This document shows positions 35,874-46,198 of a DNA stretch of 64,000 bases, piece by piece. Source of the stretch: Salivita marina (GTDB taxonomy: Bacteria > Pseudomonadota > Gammaproteobacteria > Pseudomonadales > Azotimanducaceae). A program made the position numbers and the translations under genes. Where the stretch lies: the NCBI GenBank assembly GCA_038144425.1, contig JAYQNS010000004.1, positions 186,001 to 250,000 of the forward strand, read 5' to 3'. The number at the start of each line of letters is the position of its first letter. The first letter of the stretch is position 1. The notes under the pieces were generated by a model, which was not told the origin of the DNA, made no database searches, and saw only the letters and a program-made list of their open reading frames with translations.

Positions 35874-35902
35874 CTCGTGCCTCTTGTTCGAATGCTGATG
35901 CG

Positions 35903-37078
35903 CTACTCTACGCTCCGGGGGCGGGCATCGGTAGGCGGCTCGTAGCCAGTCATCTCGAGGTAGCCACAGCTCTCCTCGTCCTCCTCCAGGCACACCATGC
36001 CCTCCCAATAGGGCACGGTCAGGGGATTGTGCTGATCAGCCTGCACCGCGCGAACGACGTCAGCGATACCCAGCTGGGGCAGGTCCAGTCGCCAGCGCAC
36101 GGGCCAGAGCCCGCCCCGAGGCCCCGCCCAGGTTGCCCCGGGCACAGGTTCGAAGCGATAGGTCCCGGGAGCGAGGCGCATGCTTTTCCCGTCCGGGGCC
36201 ACCAGCGTGCCTTCCCGAACCCCCGACAAGGACCCGTCGGCCCGACGCAGTCGGAACAGCATGAGGTCATGGCCCGTGGATAAGTGCAGGGCCAGCCAGT
36301 CCCAGCCCACCTGCTCCGGCGCCAGGGCCCCGGAGCTCCATTCCCGATCGAACCAGGCGAGACCCGAAGCATGGCGGGGCGCCTCCCCGGTGGGAGGCTT
36401 GAGGGTCAGGGCCGCGGCCATGCGCGGGTAGGAATAATAGTAGGACGCGCTGCCCGTCTCCCGGCTTTTAAGGGACAGCCCCGAGTCCCCCTGGAGCACG
36501 GGGCCCCGGGGAGCGCCGAGGGCGAGGGTGAGCCGCTGGCGCTGGCCGCCGAGCGTCACCGTAGCGGACAAAGTAGCGGGAAAGGGCGCAGGGCTCGCAC
36601 CGGGAGCGGCTTCCAGCGTCCAATCCTCCAACCAAGCCCGAAAGGGCGCCGAGCTCACCCCCGCCAAACCCAGAGCATCGCGAGCAAAGCGCTCCTCGGC
36701 TCTATGCCCCTCCGGCGTGGTGATCGCCAGATGGGCCATCCACAGAGCGTTTCCCGCCAAGGGGGAGGCGCGGACCGGCGCCTGCGCGGGTGCCAAGAGC
36801 CCCTGGCGAAAGAGCGTGAACTGCACCCCGAAGGCCTGGCCCTGCCCATCCTTCAGGTGCGCCGTGAGATACCACCATTGGGTGCGAAAAGCTGGCTTTA
36901 CTCCGTGATCGTCCGGAAATTGAAAGGACCGCGGGGCCAGGGCGCGCTCAAAGCCATCCGCCGACGCACCCAGCACGGACCCTGCTTCAAGCGCAGCTTG
37001 AGCGCTGCCTATGCCAACGCTAAGAAGCAGGAAAACAGCGCCTAAACGCCCGAAAGCTCCGTCCCTAGCCCTGCGCAC
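35903..37078 (-). CDS. AttH/CrtC-like secreted lipocalin-type protein
   Basis: 391 residues. Signal peptide (GAVFLLLSVGIGSAQA), then FQFPDDHGVKPAFRTQWWYL, FGVQFTLFRQGL, WFDREWSSGALAPEQVGWDW and a C-terminal PYWEGMVCL. These match the AttH/CrtC lipocalin pair (PF07143/PF17186). The family is encoded with an ABC ATPase and FtsX-type permease (attEFGH-like), as here: its GTG start overlaps the permease gene by 14 bases. It may receive or carry a lipophilic molecule in the periplasm, which is inference. Confidence 0.88.
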   Translation of the reverse strand: MRRARDGAFGRLGAVFLLLSVGIGSAQAALEAGSVLGASADGFERALAPRSFQFPDDHGVKPAFRTQWWYLTAHLKDGQGQAFGVQFTLFRQGLLAPAQAPVRASPLAGNALWMAHLAITTPEGHRAEERFARDALGLAGVSSAPFRAWLEDWTLEAAPGASPAPFPATLSATVTLGGQRQRLTLALGAPRGPVLQGDSGLSLKSRETGSASYYYSYPRMAAALTLKPPTGEAPRHASGLAWFDREWSSGALAPEQVGWDWLALHLSTGHDLMLFRLRRADGSLSGVREGTLVAPDGKSMRLAPGTYRFEPVPGATWAGPRGGLWPVRWRLDLPQLGIADVVRAVQADQHNPLTVPYWEGMVCLEEDEESCGYLEMTGYEPPTDARPRSVE

Positions 37079-39589
37079 GAAGCACCTCCAGGGCCTCGGC
37101 GGCGGGCGCCCGCCAGGTCTGCAGCGCAGGACCCAGGGCCGCCAGAAGCCCCGCTGCGAGGGCCAAGAGCAAGGCCTCGAAGAAGGCCGCAGGCGGCCAG
37201 TGTAGGGCTAGCGTCCAGTGAAAGGCCCGGAGATTCACGGCGTCACACAGGACCCAGGCCGCTAACGCCCCCAGAGGCAGGGCCAATAGCCCCGCGATGC
37301 CGGCGAGGAGCCCGGCCTCCAGGAGCAGCTGGCGGGCGGCAAAGGGCCCCGGCGCCCCGAGGATGCGCAGCGCACTCAGCTGCTGACGCCGGTCTAGGGC
37401 AAGGGCAGCGAAAGCGCTCAGCAGCCCTACCCCCGCCACCACCCCGGCGATGGTCTGAAGCACGGCGGTGACGCGAAAGGTGCGATCGAAGATCGCGAGG
37501 GCCCGGGCCTTCACCGGGCCCTGCGCCAGGAGCTCCCCCGACCGGGGCAGCGCTGCCTGGAGCCGAGGCAGCACAGCTTCCGGAGCACCATAGACAGCCA
37601 AGCCCCAGGGCCCTGCGGGCGCGGGCCCCGCCCAAAGCGCTCGGGGCATCTCGAGCTCAAGGCGCCCACCGCCGTAGGATCGATAATAGGGCGCCAGAAA
37701 CTCGCCGTCGGGAAGGCGCCCGGGCCAGGCCAGCGCGCCCCCTGCCGTACGTCCCAGCTGCCGGGCTAAGGGCTCGCTCAGGCGCAGCGACGGCGCCTCG
37801 TGCCCCGCGGCTTCGAGCAAGGTCACACGCACGGGCATTCCCTCTAACCAGTCGTCCACACTTTGCCGCCATACCCATCCTGAAACGAGGCCGTCCCTCC
37901 GAGCGGCCTCGAGGGCCGCCTCAAGGGGCCCCCGCGCCGACCCCAGGGCTTGGCCCCGAGCCAGCACCGGCGCATCGAGCCGATCCTCTAACCAATCCGC
38001 AACGGTTAGGCGAAAACTGCTGACCATGATGGTCATGCCCACGGCGGTGGCCAGGGCCACCACAAGGGCCGCCAGCGCCAGCTGAGCCCGTCCCAGACCC
38101 CGGCTGGCCTCCCGGAGTGGCAAGCGCAGCCGCAGGGGCAAGGGCGCCGCCAGCCGGTTAAGGCCACGAAGGAGAAGCGCCGTTACCGGCCCCACCCCCT
38201 GAGCCCCTGCGAGCAAGATCGCGGCCAGCGCAAGCAACGCCCCGAGATACCCCGATGGCAATCGCAGAAGCATCAGCGCGAGCAGGGAAAGGCCCAGCGC
38301 AAAGGCAAGCCCCGCCCTGCCTCCCGTCTGCGCTGGCGAACGCCCCGCCCGGGGCAAGAGGGGCGCCCGCCCCGCTTCCCGAGCCAGGGGCCAGGCGACG
38401 GCGAGGCCGCCGCCGAGGGCGAGCACCAGGCCCTTGCCATAGGGCACAAGATCCAGCGGCAAAGCGGCGATGGCCACCTGGTCGTAAAGCCCCTCCAGGG
38501 TGGCGGAGATCAGGCCCAGAAGCCCCCGGCCAGCAGCCGGCCAAGGAGAAGCCCGAGGAGCGCGCCCAGCCCCGCAAAGGTCAGTGCTTCCAGGAGCACG
38601 TGGCGCCGAAGCACTGCCGGAGCTACCCCAAGGGCGCGAAAGCGTCCGAAGCTGTCGAGGCGGCGCCGAACGCTGTAAGCAAGTGCCCCATAAAGCAAAT
38701 AGAGCCCTACGAGCAGGGCCAGGAGCCCCATGGCCGCCAGATTCAGCTGGAAGGCGCTGGCGAGCCCCCCGAGGGCCAGCGCGGACTCCCGCTGACTGCG
38801 CAGCTCAAGCCCCGGATAGGCCTCGCGCAGGGCCGGGGCAAGGCGCACCTCGGGGCTCGCCTCGGAAAGAAGCAGGCCTGGGAAAAGGCGCTCCAAACCA
38901 CGACGCAGGGCACTCCGGGGCTGCGCCTCCGGCAGCGCGAGCTCCACTCGGGAAAGGCGATCGGTCGCGCCAAGCCATTCCTGCGCCGTGGCTAAATCCA
39001 CCACGGCCAGGGCCAGGGGGGCCGCCTCAGCTTCCATGCCAGGCAGGCGCCCGAGCACCGTGAGGGCCCGCGCCTCTGGGAGGGGCAAGCGATCCCCCGG
39101 GGCCAGCTCCGGGCCCACGGAGGGGGACAGAAGGGCCGCCCCAGGGGTGGTTAGGAACTGTGTCCAGGACAGGGTTTGCGCGTCGGCGCCCGGCGCGCCC
39201 GCGGAGAAGCTTTCCTGACGCAGGCTGGAGAAAGGATCAATGCCCAAGAGACGCAGGGGCGATCCGTCGGGAAGGGGCAAGCGCCCCTCCAGAATGGGGG
39301 CAAAGCCCATTACCGGCGCATCGTCCTCTAGAAGCGTTCCGGCGCGCCAGGCTCGGCGGAGCGCCCCATAGGCGTCCAAGGACAGGCTTCCCCCGGGCCC
39401 GTCGATGCGATGGGTGCTGGCACCCTGGAGCTGGGCGGATGCAGTCGCCATGGCGGCGCGGGAGGCCGCATTCACCAGGTCCACGGCCACCACCACCGCG
39501 ACCCCCAGAGCGAGGCTTAGGATCAGAAGCGCACTTTGCCCAGGCTCCCGGCGCAGGGCGCGCCAGCGCGCGCGCCAGAGCAGGCTCAT
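37065..39589 (-). pseudogene. FtsX-type ABC transporter permease, frameshifted
   Basis: Two frames, 39589-38510 and a frame ending at 37065. The first has TM1 (SALLILSLALGVAVVVAV), a periplasmic domain and an FtsX core (LNLAAMGLLALLVGLYLLYG). The second has more helices, a second periplasmic domain and a second FtsX core ending in LQTWRAPAAEALEVLRAQG. Adding one C to CCC at 38515-38517 joins them as GGFWGLISATLEGLYDQ, an 841-residue double-FtsX permease. It partners the ATPase (ATGA overlap) and AttH protein; likely lipid or lipoprotein extrusion, or a mechanotransmission complex. Confidence 0.88.
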
Positions 39590-40260
39590 GGCCCCCCCAG
39601 GGCTAGGGTGCGGTCGGCCTGGGCCGCAAGGGCCGGGTCATGGGTCACCAGCACCAGGGATGCGCCGGCAGCGCGAGTTTGAGTGAAGAGCACCTCCGCC
39701 ACCGTTTCCGCGGTCTGTGCATCAAGGTTGCCCGTCGGCTCATCGGCGAGCACCGCCGCCGGGGCATGCACCAGAGCCCGGGCCACGGCGACCCGCTGCT
39801 GTTCGCCTCCGGATAGGCTTTCCGGAAAGGCATGGCGCCGATCAGCGAGGCCCACGGCCTCGAGCATAGCCTCCGCCCGTTCCTTAGGCGCCCCCATCCC
39901 CGCGAGCTCAGCCATGAACGCGACGTTCTCCAGCGCCGTGAGCGTGGGCACAAGATGAAAAAACTGAAATACAAAGCCCAGGTGCTGGCGCCGAAAGGCA
40001 GCCCGCACCCCCTCCTCGGCGGCGCTGAGAAGGCTGGGGGGGGCGCCCGCGGGTTGCCAGGTGACCGTCCCCTCCTGGGGCGTCAGCAAACCGCCAAGGC
40101 AGTGAAGGAGGGAGCTTTTTCCGCTGCCGCTCCGCCCCGTCAAGGCCAGGGAGGCCCCGGGGGCCAGGGTCAGGGACAGTCCCGACAGCAAGGTCAGACC
40201 CGCGGCCCCCGCGCCCACGGTCAGGGTAAGGTCGACGACCTCAAGGCGCGGCGCAGTCAC
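39586..40260 (-). CDS. ABC transporter ATP-binding protein, LolD/MacB type
   Basis: 224 residues. Walker A is LTGRSGSGKSSLL, a Q-loop region VFQFFHLVPTLTALENV, signature LSGGEQQRVAVARAL and Walker B AAVLADEPTGNLD, then LVLVTHD. LVPTLTALENV and EPTGNLD are hallmarks of the LolD/MacB/FtsE clade that drives FtsX permeases. The start overlaps the NUDIX stop and its stop overlaps the permease start, each by four bases. Confidence 0.93.
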   Translation of the reverse strand: MTAPRLEVVDLTLTVGAGAAGLTLLSGLSLTLAPGASLALTGRSGSGKSSLLHCLGGLLTPQEGTVTWQPAGAPPSLLSAAEEGVRAAFRRQHLGFVFQFFHLVPTLTALENVAFMAELAGMGAPKERAEAMLEAVGLADRRHAFPESLSGGEQQRVAVARALVHAPAAVLADEPTGNLDAQTAETVAEVLFTQTRAAGASLVLVTHDPALAAQADRTLALGGP

Positions 40261-41072
40261 AGGTTCGGAAGCGGCGGCGGCGCCTGGAGCCCCTCCCGGG
40301 CCAGGGTGTCATCGGGGGTGACCAGATGACGGTGCGCCCCGCGGGCCACGGCCGCCAAGGCGCCGGCCCTGTGCTCGAAGGTGGCCAAGGCTCGCACCGT
40401 GCTGTGGGTGGGATAAATCATTTGAATCTCCCCGGCCTCCCAGGCCGCCAGCGCGGCCTTGGGGGCTACCCAGCGCGACCCCACGAGCTCCCCATCATCG
40501 TGCGTGCCCTCCTGGGGTGGGGCGGCGGTCACAAAAAAGCGCGTGTCATAACGCCGCGGCGGCCCTTCGGGGGTGAACCAGTGGCTGAAGTAATGCACCT
40601 GGTCCAGCGCCAGGCGAAGTCTGAAGCGCTTACAGAGCTCGAGAAAGGGGAGGCGCCCAGCGTTTACCTCTTCCCGAAGCTCGGCAAGAGCCGAGGCCCA
40701 CCGGGGATCCTCCGTGCGCAGCACCGTGCCGTCGGGGCCGTAGGCCAGCAGCACCCCGGCCTCCTCAAAGCACTCCCGCACCGCGGCGACCCAAAAGGCG
40801 AGGCCTCCAGATTCAATCCCAAGGCGGCGGCTGGCCTCAGCATCCGTGAGGCCGCTCGCGTGGGCTTCAAGATCTTCCGCGCGATCATGGAAGTCCACCT
40901 TACCGCCGGGAAATACATGAAGACCGCCGAAATCCACGGTGGCGGTGCGTTCCATCATGAACACTTCCAGCCCCGTGGGCCCGTCGCGCAGAAGCATGAC
41001 CGTCGCCGCGAAGCGCTTCTCCGCCTCCGCCGCGGGCACGAACCCCTTCTGCCCCGGAAAATAACTTTTCAC
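40257..41072 (-). CDS. NUDIX hydrolase, NUDT19/NUDT7-like (CoA diphosphatase?)
   Basis: 271 residues if started at GTG 41072, which has AGGAGG just upstream; the frame is open further to 41144. The Nudix box is split: FPGGKVDFHD is separated by a long insert from AAVRECFEEAGVLLAY (RExxEExG), as in NUDT19-like peroxisomal CoA diphosphatases. Likely reaction: hydrolysis of CoA or acyl-CoA to 3',5'-ADP and phosphopantetheine, an assignment by family resemblance. It heads the ABC/AttH operon. Confidence 0.8.
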   Translation of the reverse strand: MKSYFPGQKGFVPAAEAEKRFAATVMLLRDGPTGLEVFMMERTATVDFGGLHVFPGGKVDFHDRAEDLEAHASGLTDAEASRRLGIESGGLAFWVAAVRECFEEAGVLLAYGPDGTVLRTEDPRWASALAELREEVNAGRLPFLELCKRFRLRLALDQVHYFSHWFTPEGPPRRYDTRFFVTAAPPQEGTHDDGELVGSRWVAPKAALAAWEAGEIQMIYPTHSTVRALATFEHRAGALAAVARGAHRHLVTPDDTLAREGLQAPPPLPNL

Positions 41073-41155
41073 CACACCTCCTAGGGGCCTTGGGGCCTTG
41101 GGACGTTTTGACTCGAGGCGTACGATAGCGGTTTTCCCACCCAAAGGGGTTCCCC

Positions 41156-42433
41156 ATGTCCGCCGGCGACTCGCTGATCCCGCGCCTCTGCACCTTTATC
41201 GATGCGTCTCCCACCCCCTTCCACGCCGTGGCCAGCGTGAAGGTACGGCTCGCCGCCGCGGGGTACACCGAGCTGCGCGAAGACGACCCCTGGCACCTCG
41301 AGCCCGAAGGTCGCTACTTCGTCACTCGCAACGAGAGCGCGCTCATTGCCTTTCGGTGTCCTGGTCGCTTCCCCGAGGGCCCGACCCTCATCGGCGCCCA
41401 CACGGACAGCCCAGCGCTGAAGCTGAAGCCGAAGCCCGAGCTCGATGGGCAGGGGCTCGTGCGCCTCGCCGTGGAACCCTACGGTGGCGTGCTCCAGAAC
41501 CCCTGGTTTGACCGGGACCTGGCCCTCGCGGGCCGGGTGCACTTCCGGAACCCCGAGGGCACGGTGCAGGGCGCGCTGGTCCAGCTGCCAGAGAAGCTCG
41601 CCATCATCCCCTCCCTAGCCATTCACCTGGACCGGGAAGCCAACCAAAAGCGCAGCATCAATGCGCAAACGGATTTGCCCGCGCTCTTCGCCTTTGAGAA
41701 CGACGAGGCCACCTTGAAAGCCCTATTGAAAACTGCTCTGGAGGCGGCGGGGCATGCCGTGGAGGCCATCCTCGATCACGAGCTGCTCTTCTACGACACC
41801 CAGGGCGCGGCCACCGTAGGCCTCGATGGCGCCTTTCTCGCCAGCGCGCGCTTGGACAATCTGCTGAGCTGCTTCTGCGCCACGGAAGCCCTCCTAAACA
41901 GCGGTAACACCCCCGCCCTCATCGTGCTGAACGATCACGAAGAAGTGGGCAGCGCCTCCAGCTCCGGGGCCGCCGGGCCCTTTCTCGATCAGGTGCTGCG
42001 GCGCATCACCCCGGGAGAGGAAGACAGCGCCCGCCTGCGGGCTCGGGCCTGGCTCATCTCCGCGGACAACGCCCACGCGGTACATCCCAATTTTCCGGAC
42101 CGGCACGACCGGGCCCACGGGCCCCTCCTCGGGGGCGGGCCGGTCATCAAGATCAACGCCAACCAGCGCTACGCGTCCAATAGCGCCACGCAAGCCCGCT
42201 TCCGCGACCTTTGCGACCAGGCGGCGGTGCCCGTGCAATCCTTCGTGACCCGCTCCGATCTGGGTTGCGGCAGCACCATCGGCCCCATCACCGCGGCGGA
42301 GCTGGGCATCGCCACGGTGGACGTCGGGATCCCGCAGCTGGCTATGCACTCCATCCGCGAGCTCTGCGCGGTGGACGACGTCGCCGCCATGGTAACGGCC
42401 CTAACCCAGGCCCTTAGCGCCGAGGGCGCTTAA
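41156..42433 (+). CDS. apeB: M18 family aminopeptidase (aspartyl-aminopeptidase type)
   Basis: 425 residues. The di-zinc peptidase motifs are readable: GAHTDSPALKLKP (His, Asp), LNDHEEVGSAS (Glu/Glu), SADNAHAVHPN (Asp) and a C-terminal VGIPQLAMHSIRE (His). Length matches bacterial M18 enzymes, which release N-terminal acidic or neutral residues from peptides in the cytoplasm. Divergent from the NUDIX operon across 83 bases. Confidence 0.93.
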   Translation: MSAGDSLIPRLCTFIDASPTPFHAVASVKVRLAAAGYTELREDDPWHLEPEGRYFVTRNESALIAFRCPGRFPEGPTLIGAHTDSPALKLKPKPELDGQGLVRLAVEPYGGVLQNPWFDRDLALAGRVHFRNPEGTVQGALVQLPEKLAIIPSLAIHLDREANQKRSINAQTDLPALFAFENDEATLKALLKTALEAAGHAVEAILDHELLFYDTQGAATVGLDGAFLASARLDNLLSCFCATEALLNSGNTPALIVLNDHEEVGSASSSGAAGPFLDQVLRRITPGEEDSARLRARAWLISADNAHAVHPNFPDRHDRAHGPLLGGGPVIKINANQRYASNSATQARFRDLCDQAAVPVQSFVTRSDLGCGSTIGPITAAELGIATVDVGIPQLAMHSIRELCAVDDVAAMVTALTQALSAEGA

Positions 42434-42441
42434 GCCAGCGC

Positions 42442-43967
42442 CTAAGGCGTGAGGGGGTCGCGGCGCAGCGGCGCTGCGACAAGCCGCGCTTCCAAAGCTT
42501 CAAAGCCCCACTCGGCCAGGAGCGCCAAGGCCGCGGCGGGGAGCGCCCCCTCCAAAATCAATGCGGTGTTGTTAAGGGAAATCCCCGTGACGATGGGTTC
42601 CCCGAGGCCGCCAGCGCCAACAAAGGCCGCGAGGGTTGCGGCGCCGAGGCTAATGACCGTCGCCGTGCGGACCCCCGCTAGGATGGTAGGCAAGGCCAGG
42701 GGCAGCACGAGATAGCGCAGCTGCTGCCAGGGGGTCAGCCCCATAGCCAGCGCCACTCGGCGCAGCGCCGGATCCACCCCCAGGAGCGCCGTCAGCGTAT
42801 TGCGGAGGATGGGTAGCACCGCGTAAATCAGCAGCGCGACGATGGCCGGCGCTGCGCCAATGCCAAGGAGGGGAATCATGAGCGCCAGGAGCGCCAGGGA
42901 GGGAATGGTTTGGGCCAGCCCCGCAAGGTAGAGCACGGTACGGGCCAGCCGGCGACGGCGATGCACCAGCACGGCCAGGGGAATGCCCAGCAAACAGGCC
43001 CCGAGAAGCGCGAACCCGGTCAGCTGTAGGTGCTCCCGGGTACGCAGAACAATGCGGGCGCCCCGGGGCGAGAGCCAGGCTCCCTGGGCCGAAGGATCAG
43101 CCTCCCCTTGAAGCGCAGGCCCAAGCCCTTCCCCATCCAAATAGTCCGCCGCCACGGCAGCAAAAAGCGCCCCTTGCACCGCCACCGCGGCGTTCAGGCG
43201 ACGCATAGCGTCCTCTCCGAGGCGCCCCCGAGGGGCGCAAGGGCTGCCCGGGCCGCAGCGGGAAAATCGCGACGCACCAGGGGCACGGCCTGATACTCGG
43301 GGAAAAACCCGAGGTCATCGTCCAGCACACGAAGATCAAAGCGCAGCAGCTCCCCATCGGTGCTGTTGGCATCCGTGAGGTCAAGCTGACCCTTTTCCAA
43401 GCTCTGGTAGGCGAGCGCGTTATCAATCCCCACGGCACGCTGAGGCAGCCCGTAGCGCGCCTTCAGGGCCCGCCAACCGTCCCGACGATCCAGAAACTCG
43501 TGGCTGAAGGCCGCCCGGAGGGACGGATGGGACCCCAGCTGAGAAATACGCGTCAGGTCCAGCGCTCGGGCCTGGGGGCCCGCAAGGGCCAGCGCATAGG
43601 TATTGTTGAAGCCCAGGGGGGAAAGCAGCTCAAGCCCCAGCGCCCCTAAGGGCGCCCGAAGCCCCGCCACCCCAGGGGCCTGCCCAGGCGGCAGGATGGC
43701 CTCCCGCAGCGTGCCTGTGTATTCCACATATAGATCAATTTCCCCGGACGTCAGCGCCTGGTAGCAGATGAGGGTGCCCCCGAGGCCGAGGCGCCGTTCT
43801 ACGGTGAAGCCCTCGGCTTCTAGGCGCTGTGCCAAAAGCTCCCCCAGCAGGCGCCCCTCGGTGAAGTTCTTACTTCCCACCACAATGGGCCGCTCCGAGG
43901 CGTTGCTTGCTACCGGGACCGCAGCCAGGGCCAGGAGCAGCGCGAGGACCCACCCCAGGCGGCTCAT
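42442..43967 (-). pseudogene. Betaine/choline-type ABC importer, substrate-binding protein fused to permease, frameshifted
   Basis: The frame from ATG 43967 has a signal peptide and an OpuAC/ProX-type domain (IVVGSKNFTEGRLLGELLA, GEIDLYVEYTGT, DNALAYQSLEKGQLDLTDA) but stops at 43194 in the middle of the family C-terminus. Adding one C to CCCCC at 43225-43229 gives PLGGRLGEDAMRRLNAAVA. The frame then continues through the end of the binding domain (AADYLDGEGLG) into a permease with an EAA loop (AMGLTPWQQLRYLVLPLALP). The fused protein is 508 residues, binding domain first. Single-base loss suggests sequence error. Confidence 0.85.
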
Positions 43968-44692
43968 GGCCCGCCCCGCAGGAGCTCTTCCACGAAGGGC
44001 GTGGCCGGCGCCGCTGCCAGCTCCGTGGGGGATCCCGCCTGCACGACTCGCCCCGCCTCGAGCACCACCCAATGCTGGGCCAAACGCAGGGCCTCCTGCC
44101 GGTCATGAGTGACCAGCACCACGGTGACCGGCTCCGCCGCCGCGAGCCGCTCAAAGTGGGCCTGAAGATCCTCCCGGGTGAGGGGATCAAGGGCGGAAAA
44201 GGGCTCGTCGAGAAGGAGTAAGGGCGGGGACAGCATCATCGCCCGGCATAGCCCCACCCGCTGCTGCTGACCTCCGGACAGGGTGTGGGGATAGCGCTCC
44301 CCCACATCAACCGGTAGCTGCATGAACGCCCGGAGCGCCTCAAAGCGCGCCCGCTGACGGGCAAGATCCCACCCCTCGAGCCGAGCGAGGAGCGTGACGT
44401 TGTCCCACACAGTGAAATGGGGAAAGAGCGCCGAGCCCTGCACCGCATAGCCAATGCGCCGGCGGAAGACCGGAAGATCCTCCGGGAGGGGCGCGCCAAA
44501 GACCTCGAGGCGCCCCCGGGAGGGCTTCAGCACCCCGTTAATCAGCTGTAGGAGCGTGGATTTTCCGCTACCGCTCGGACCGACGATGGCTGAGGTTTGC
44601 CCCGCGGGCAGGGTGAGGGAAAGCTCGCGCAACACCACCGCCTCGCCATAGCGCTTTTCGACCTCATGGAAGGCGACCGCGGCGTCCGTCAC
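43964..44692 (-). CDS. ABC importer ATP-binding protein, OpuCA/OsmV-like
   Basis: 242 residues from GTG 44692, which overlaps the sbcB stop as GTGA (GTG 44701 also possible). Walker A is IVGPSGSGKSTLLQLING, followed by VQGSALFPHFTVWDNV, signature LSGGQQQRVGLCRAMM, Walker B LLLLDEPFSALDP and LVTHDRQEALRLA. It energises the binding-protein/permease fusion encoded next (ATGA overlap). The system probably imports glycine betaine, choline or a related quaternary amine. No CBS domains are present. Confidence 0.9.
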   Translation of the reverse strand: MTDAAVAFHEVEKRYGEAVVLRELSLTLPAGQTSAIVGPSGSGKSTLLQLINGVLKPSRGRLEVFGAPLPEDLPVFRRRIGYAVQGSALFPHFTVWDNVTLLARLEGWDLARQRARFEALRAFMQLPVDVGERYPHTLSGGQQQRVGLCRAMMLSPPLLLLDEPFSALDPLTREDLQAHFERLAAAEPVTVVLVTHDRQEALRLAQHWVVLEAGRVVQAGSPTELAAAPATPFVEELLRGGP

Positions 44693-46092
44693 AGCCCCCA
44701 CCGGTGCCGAAGATGCGCATAATGCGCAGCCAGCTCCTGGAGAGGCGCCGGATCCCTGACATCCGGAAGCAACGCAGTCAGGCGCGCTTCCGCCTCGGCG
44801 AGGGGCGTGGCGCCTTCCCGACCGTTACGCAGCCGATCGCGGAGGCGATCCTCCCAAGCACCCCGCTGGGCCGGATCAAGGGTCTCCGGCGCCCAGCGCG
44901 CCTGGTAAGCCTCAAGAAGCGCTCGGCTTTTGCCATCCCGCAGGGGTGGCGGTGCTGCAAGATCTGCAACGGGACCATCGCGAAGCGCTGTGAGCGTCGC
45001 CCGGTCGTCCCGGGGAATAAACCCCTCATAGAGAGCTGCGTCGATCTCCTCCGCCGGCGCAAAGTCCGCGCTGCCAAAGGCCTCCGCTACCCGCTGACCT
45101 AGCCCTTCGACCCGAGCAAGGCGCTCCCGCACCGCGTCGAGCCGATCGAGATCAAGATCGAGGCGCTGTCGATCCTCGCTGCGAAGTACGGATAGGGGGG
45201 CTAGGGCAGGCACCTTATTCAGCGAGACCACCTTGAGAGGAGGCCGAGGGCCCTCAAAACCTCGGGTGAATAGGGCTTCCCGCAGCGCCTCAGGCGGGGC
45301 CTGGAGCCAACGATCGTCCTCGAAACTCAAATCCGCGACGATGACCCCGTTGCCGTTCGTGGGGTGGGGCGCGACGGGGGTGATCACGGCGAGGCGCCGA
45401 CGAGCCAAATCAAAGCGGCCCGACACATAAAGGCAAAGGCCCGCAAAGGGCTTCGGCAACAAGGACCGTGCCCGCTGCTTATCTCGAAGACCAAGGTAGT
45501 AGGCAAAGAGCTTAGGCTGGGCGGCCCTTAGGGCCCGAGCCAGGCCTAGGGTCGCCCAGACGTCGTCGCGCGCATCGTGGGCGCGAGGCTGGCTAATGCC
45601 GTTCGCCGAGGCCAGGGCCTCGAGGCGAAATACGGCCCGACCGTTTTCCTCGGGCCACTGGAGCCCCTCGGGGCGCAGGGCATAGGCAAGGCGAACCAAA
45701 TCCATCAAATCCCAACGGGAGTTACCGCCTTGCCATTCCCGGGCGTAGGGATCAAAAAGGTTCCGCCAGGCGCCAAAGCGGATGAATTCGTCGTCAAAGC
45801 GAAGGCTGTTGTAGCCCAGGGCGCAGGTGCGGGGCGTGCTAAGGCGCCCTAGAAATTCTCGGAAAAAGGCCCGTTCCTCCAGCCCAGCGGCAACGCGCTG
45901 GGGCGAAAGACCAGTAATGGCTACGGCCTCCGGCTCGGGCACCACGTCGTCGCCCACGGCGACGGTCCAGGCCTCAGGGTCCGCTAGGGGCTCGAGCTTG
46001 GCATCCGTGCGCACCCCGGCGCACTGCACGATGCGATGCCAGCGGGGATTGCGCCCCGTGGTCTCAAGATCGTAGAAGTAAAAGCTGTCCAC
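44689..46092 (-). CDS. sbcB: Exodeoxyribonuclease I
   Basis: 467 residues from GTG 46092 (GAGAGG upstream); the frame stays open to 46308 but that tail is not homologous. Starts with SFYFYDLETTGRNPRWHRIVQ (ExoI motif, Asp/Glu of DEDDh), then LGYNSLRFDDEFIRFG, AHDARDDVWATLGLARA (His/Asp), an SH3-like domain and a C-terminal helical domain. Degrades single-stranded DNA 3' to 5' in recombination and mismatch repair. Close to E. coli ExoI in length (475). It shares an mRNA with the ABC importer downstream. Confidence 0.94.
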   Translation of the reverse strand: MDSFYFYDLETTGRNPRWHRIVQCAGVRTDAKLEPLADPEAWTVAVGDDVVPEPEAVAITGLSPQRVAAGLEERAFFREFLGRLSTPRTCALGYNSLRFDDEFIRFGAWRNLFDPYAREWQGGNSRWDLMDLVRLAYALRPEGLQWPEENGRAVFRLEALASANGISQPRAHDARDDVWATLGLARALRAAQPKLFAYYLGLRDKQRARSLLPKPFAGLCLYVSGRFDLARRRLAVITPVAPHPTNGNGVIVADLSFEDDRWLQAPPEALREALFTRGFEGPRPPLKVVSLNKVPALAPLSVLRSEDRQRLDLDLDRLDAVRERLARVEGLGQRVAEAFGSADFAPAEEIDAALYEGFIPRDDRATLTALRDGPVADLAAPPPLRDGKSRALLEAYQARWAPETLDPAQRGAWEDRLRDRLRNGREGATPLAEAEARLTALLPDVRDPAPLQELAAHYAHLRHRWGL

Positions 46093-46198
46093 CGTGTCCC
46101 GCCTCTCTCGCAGCCCCGGAACCGGCGCCTCTTCCTCACCTTGCAATCCCCACACCCCGTTGGCAACCTTCCAAGGCCTCGCCCTGGAGACCACCCCC

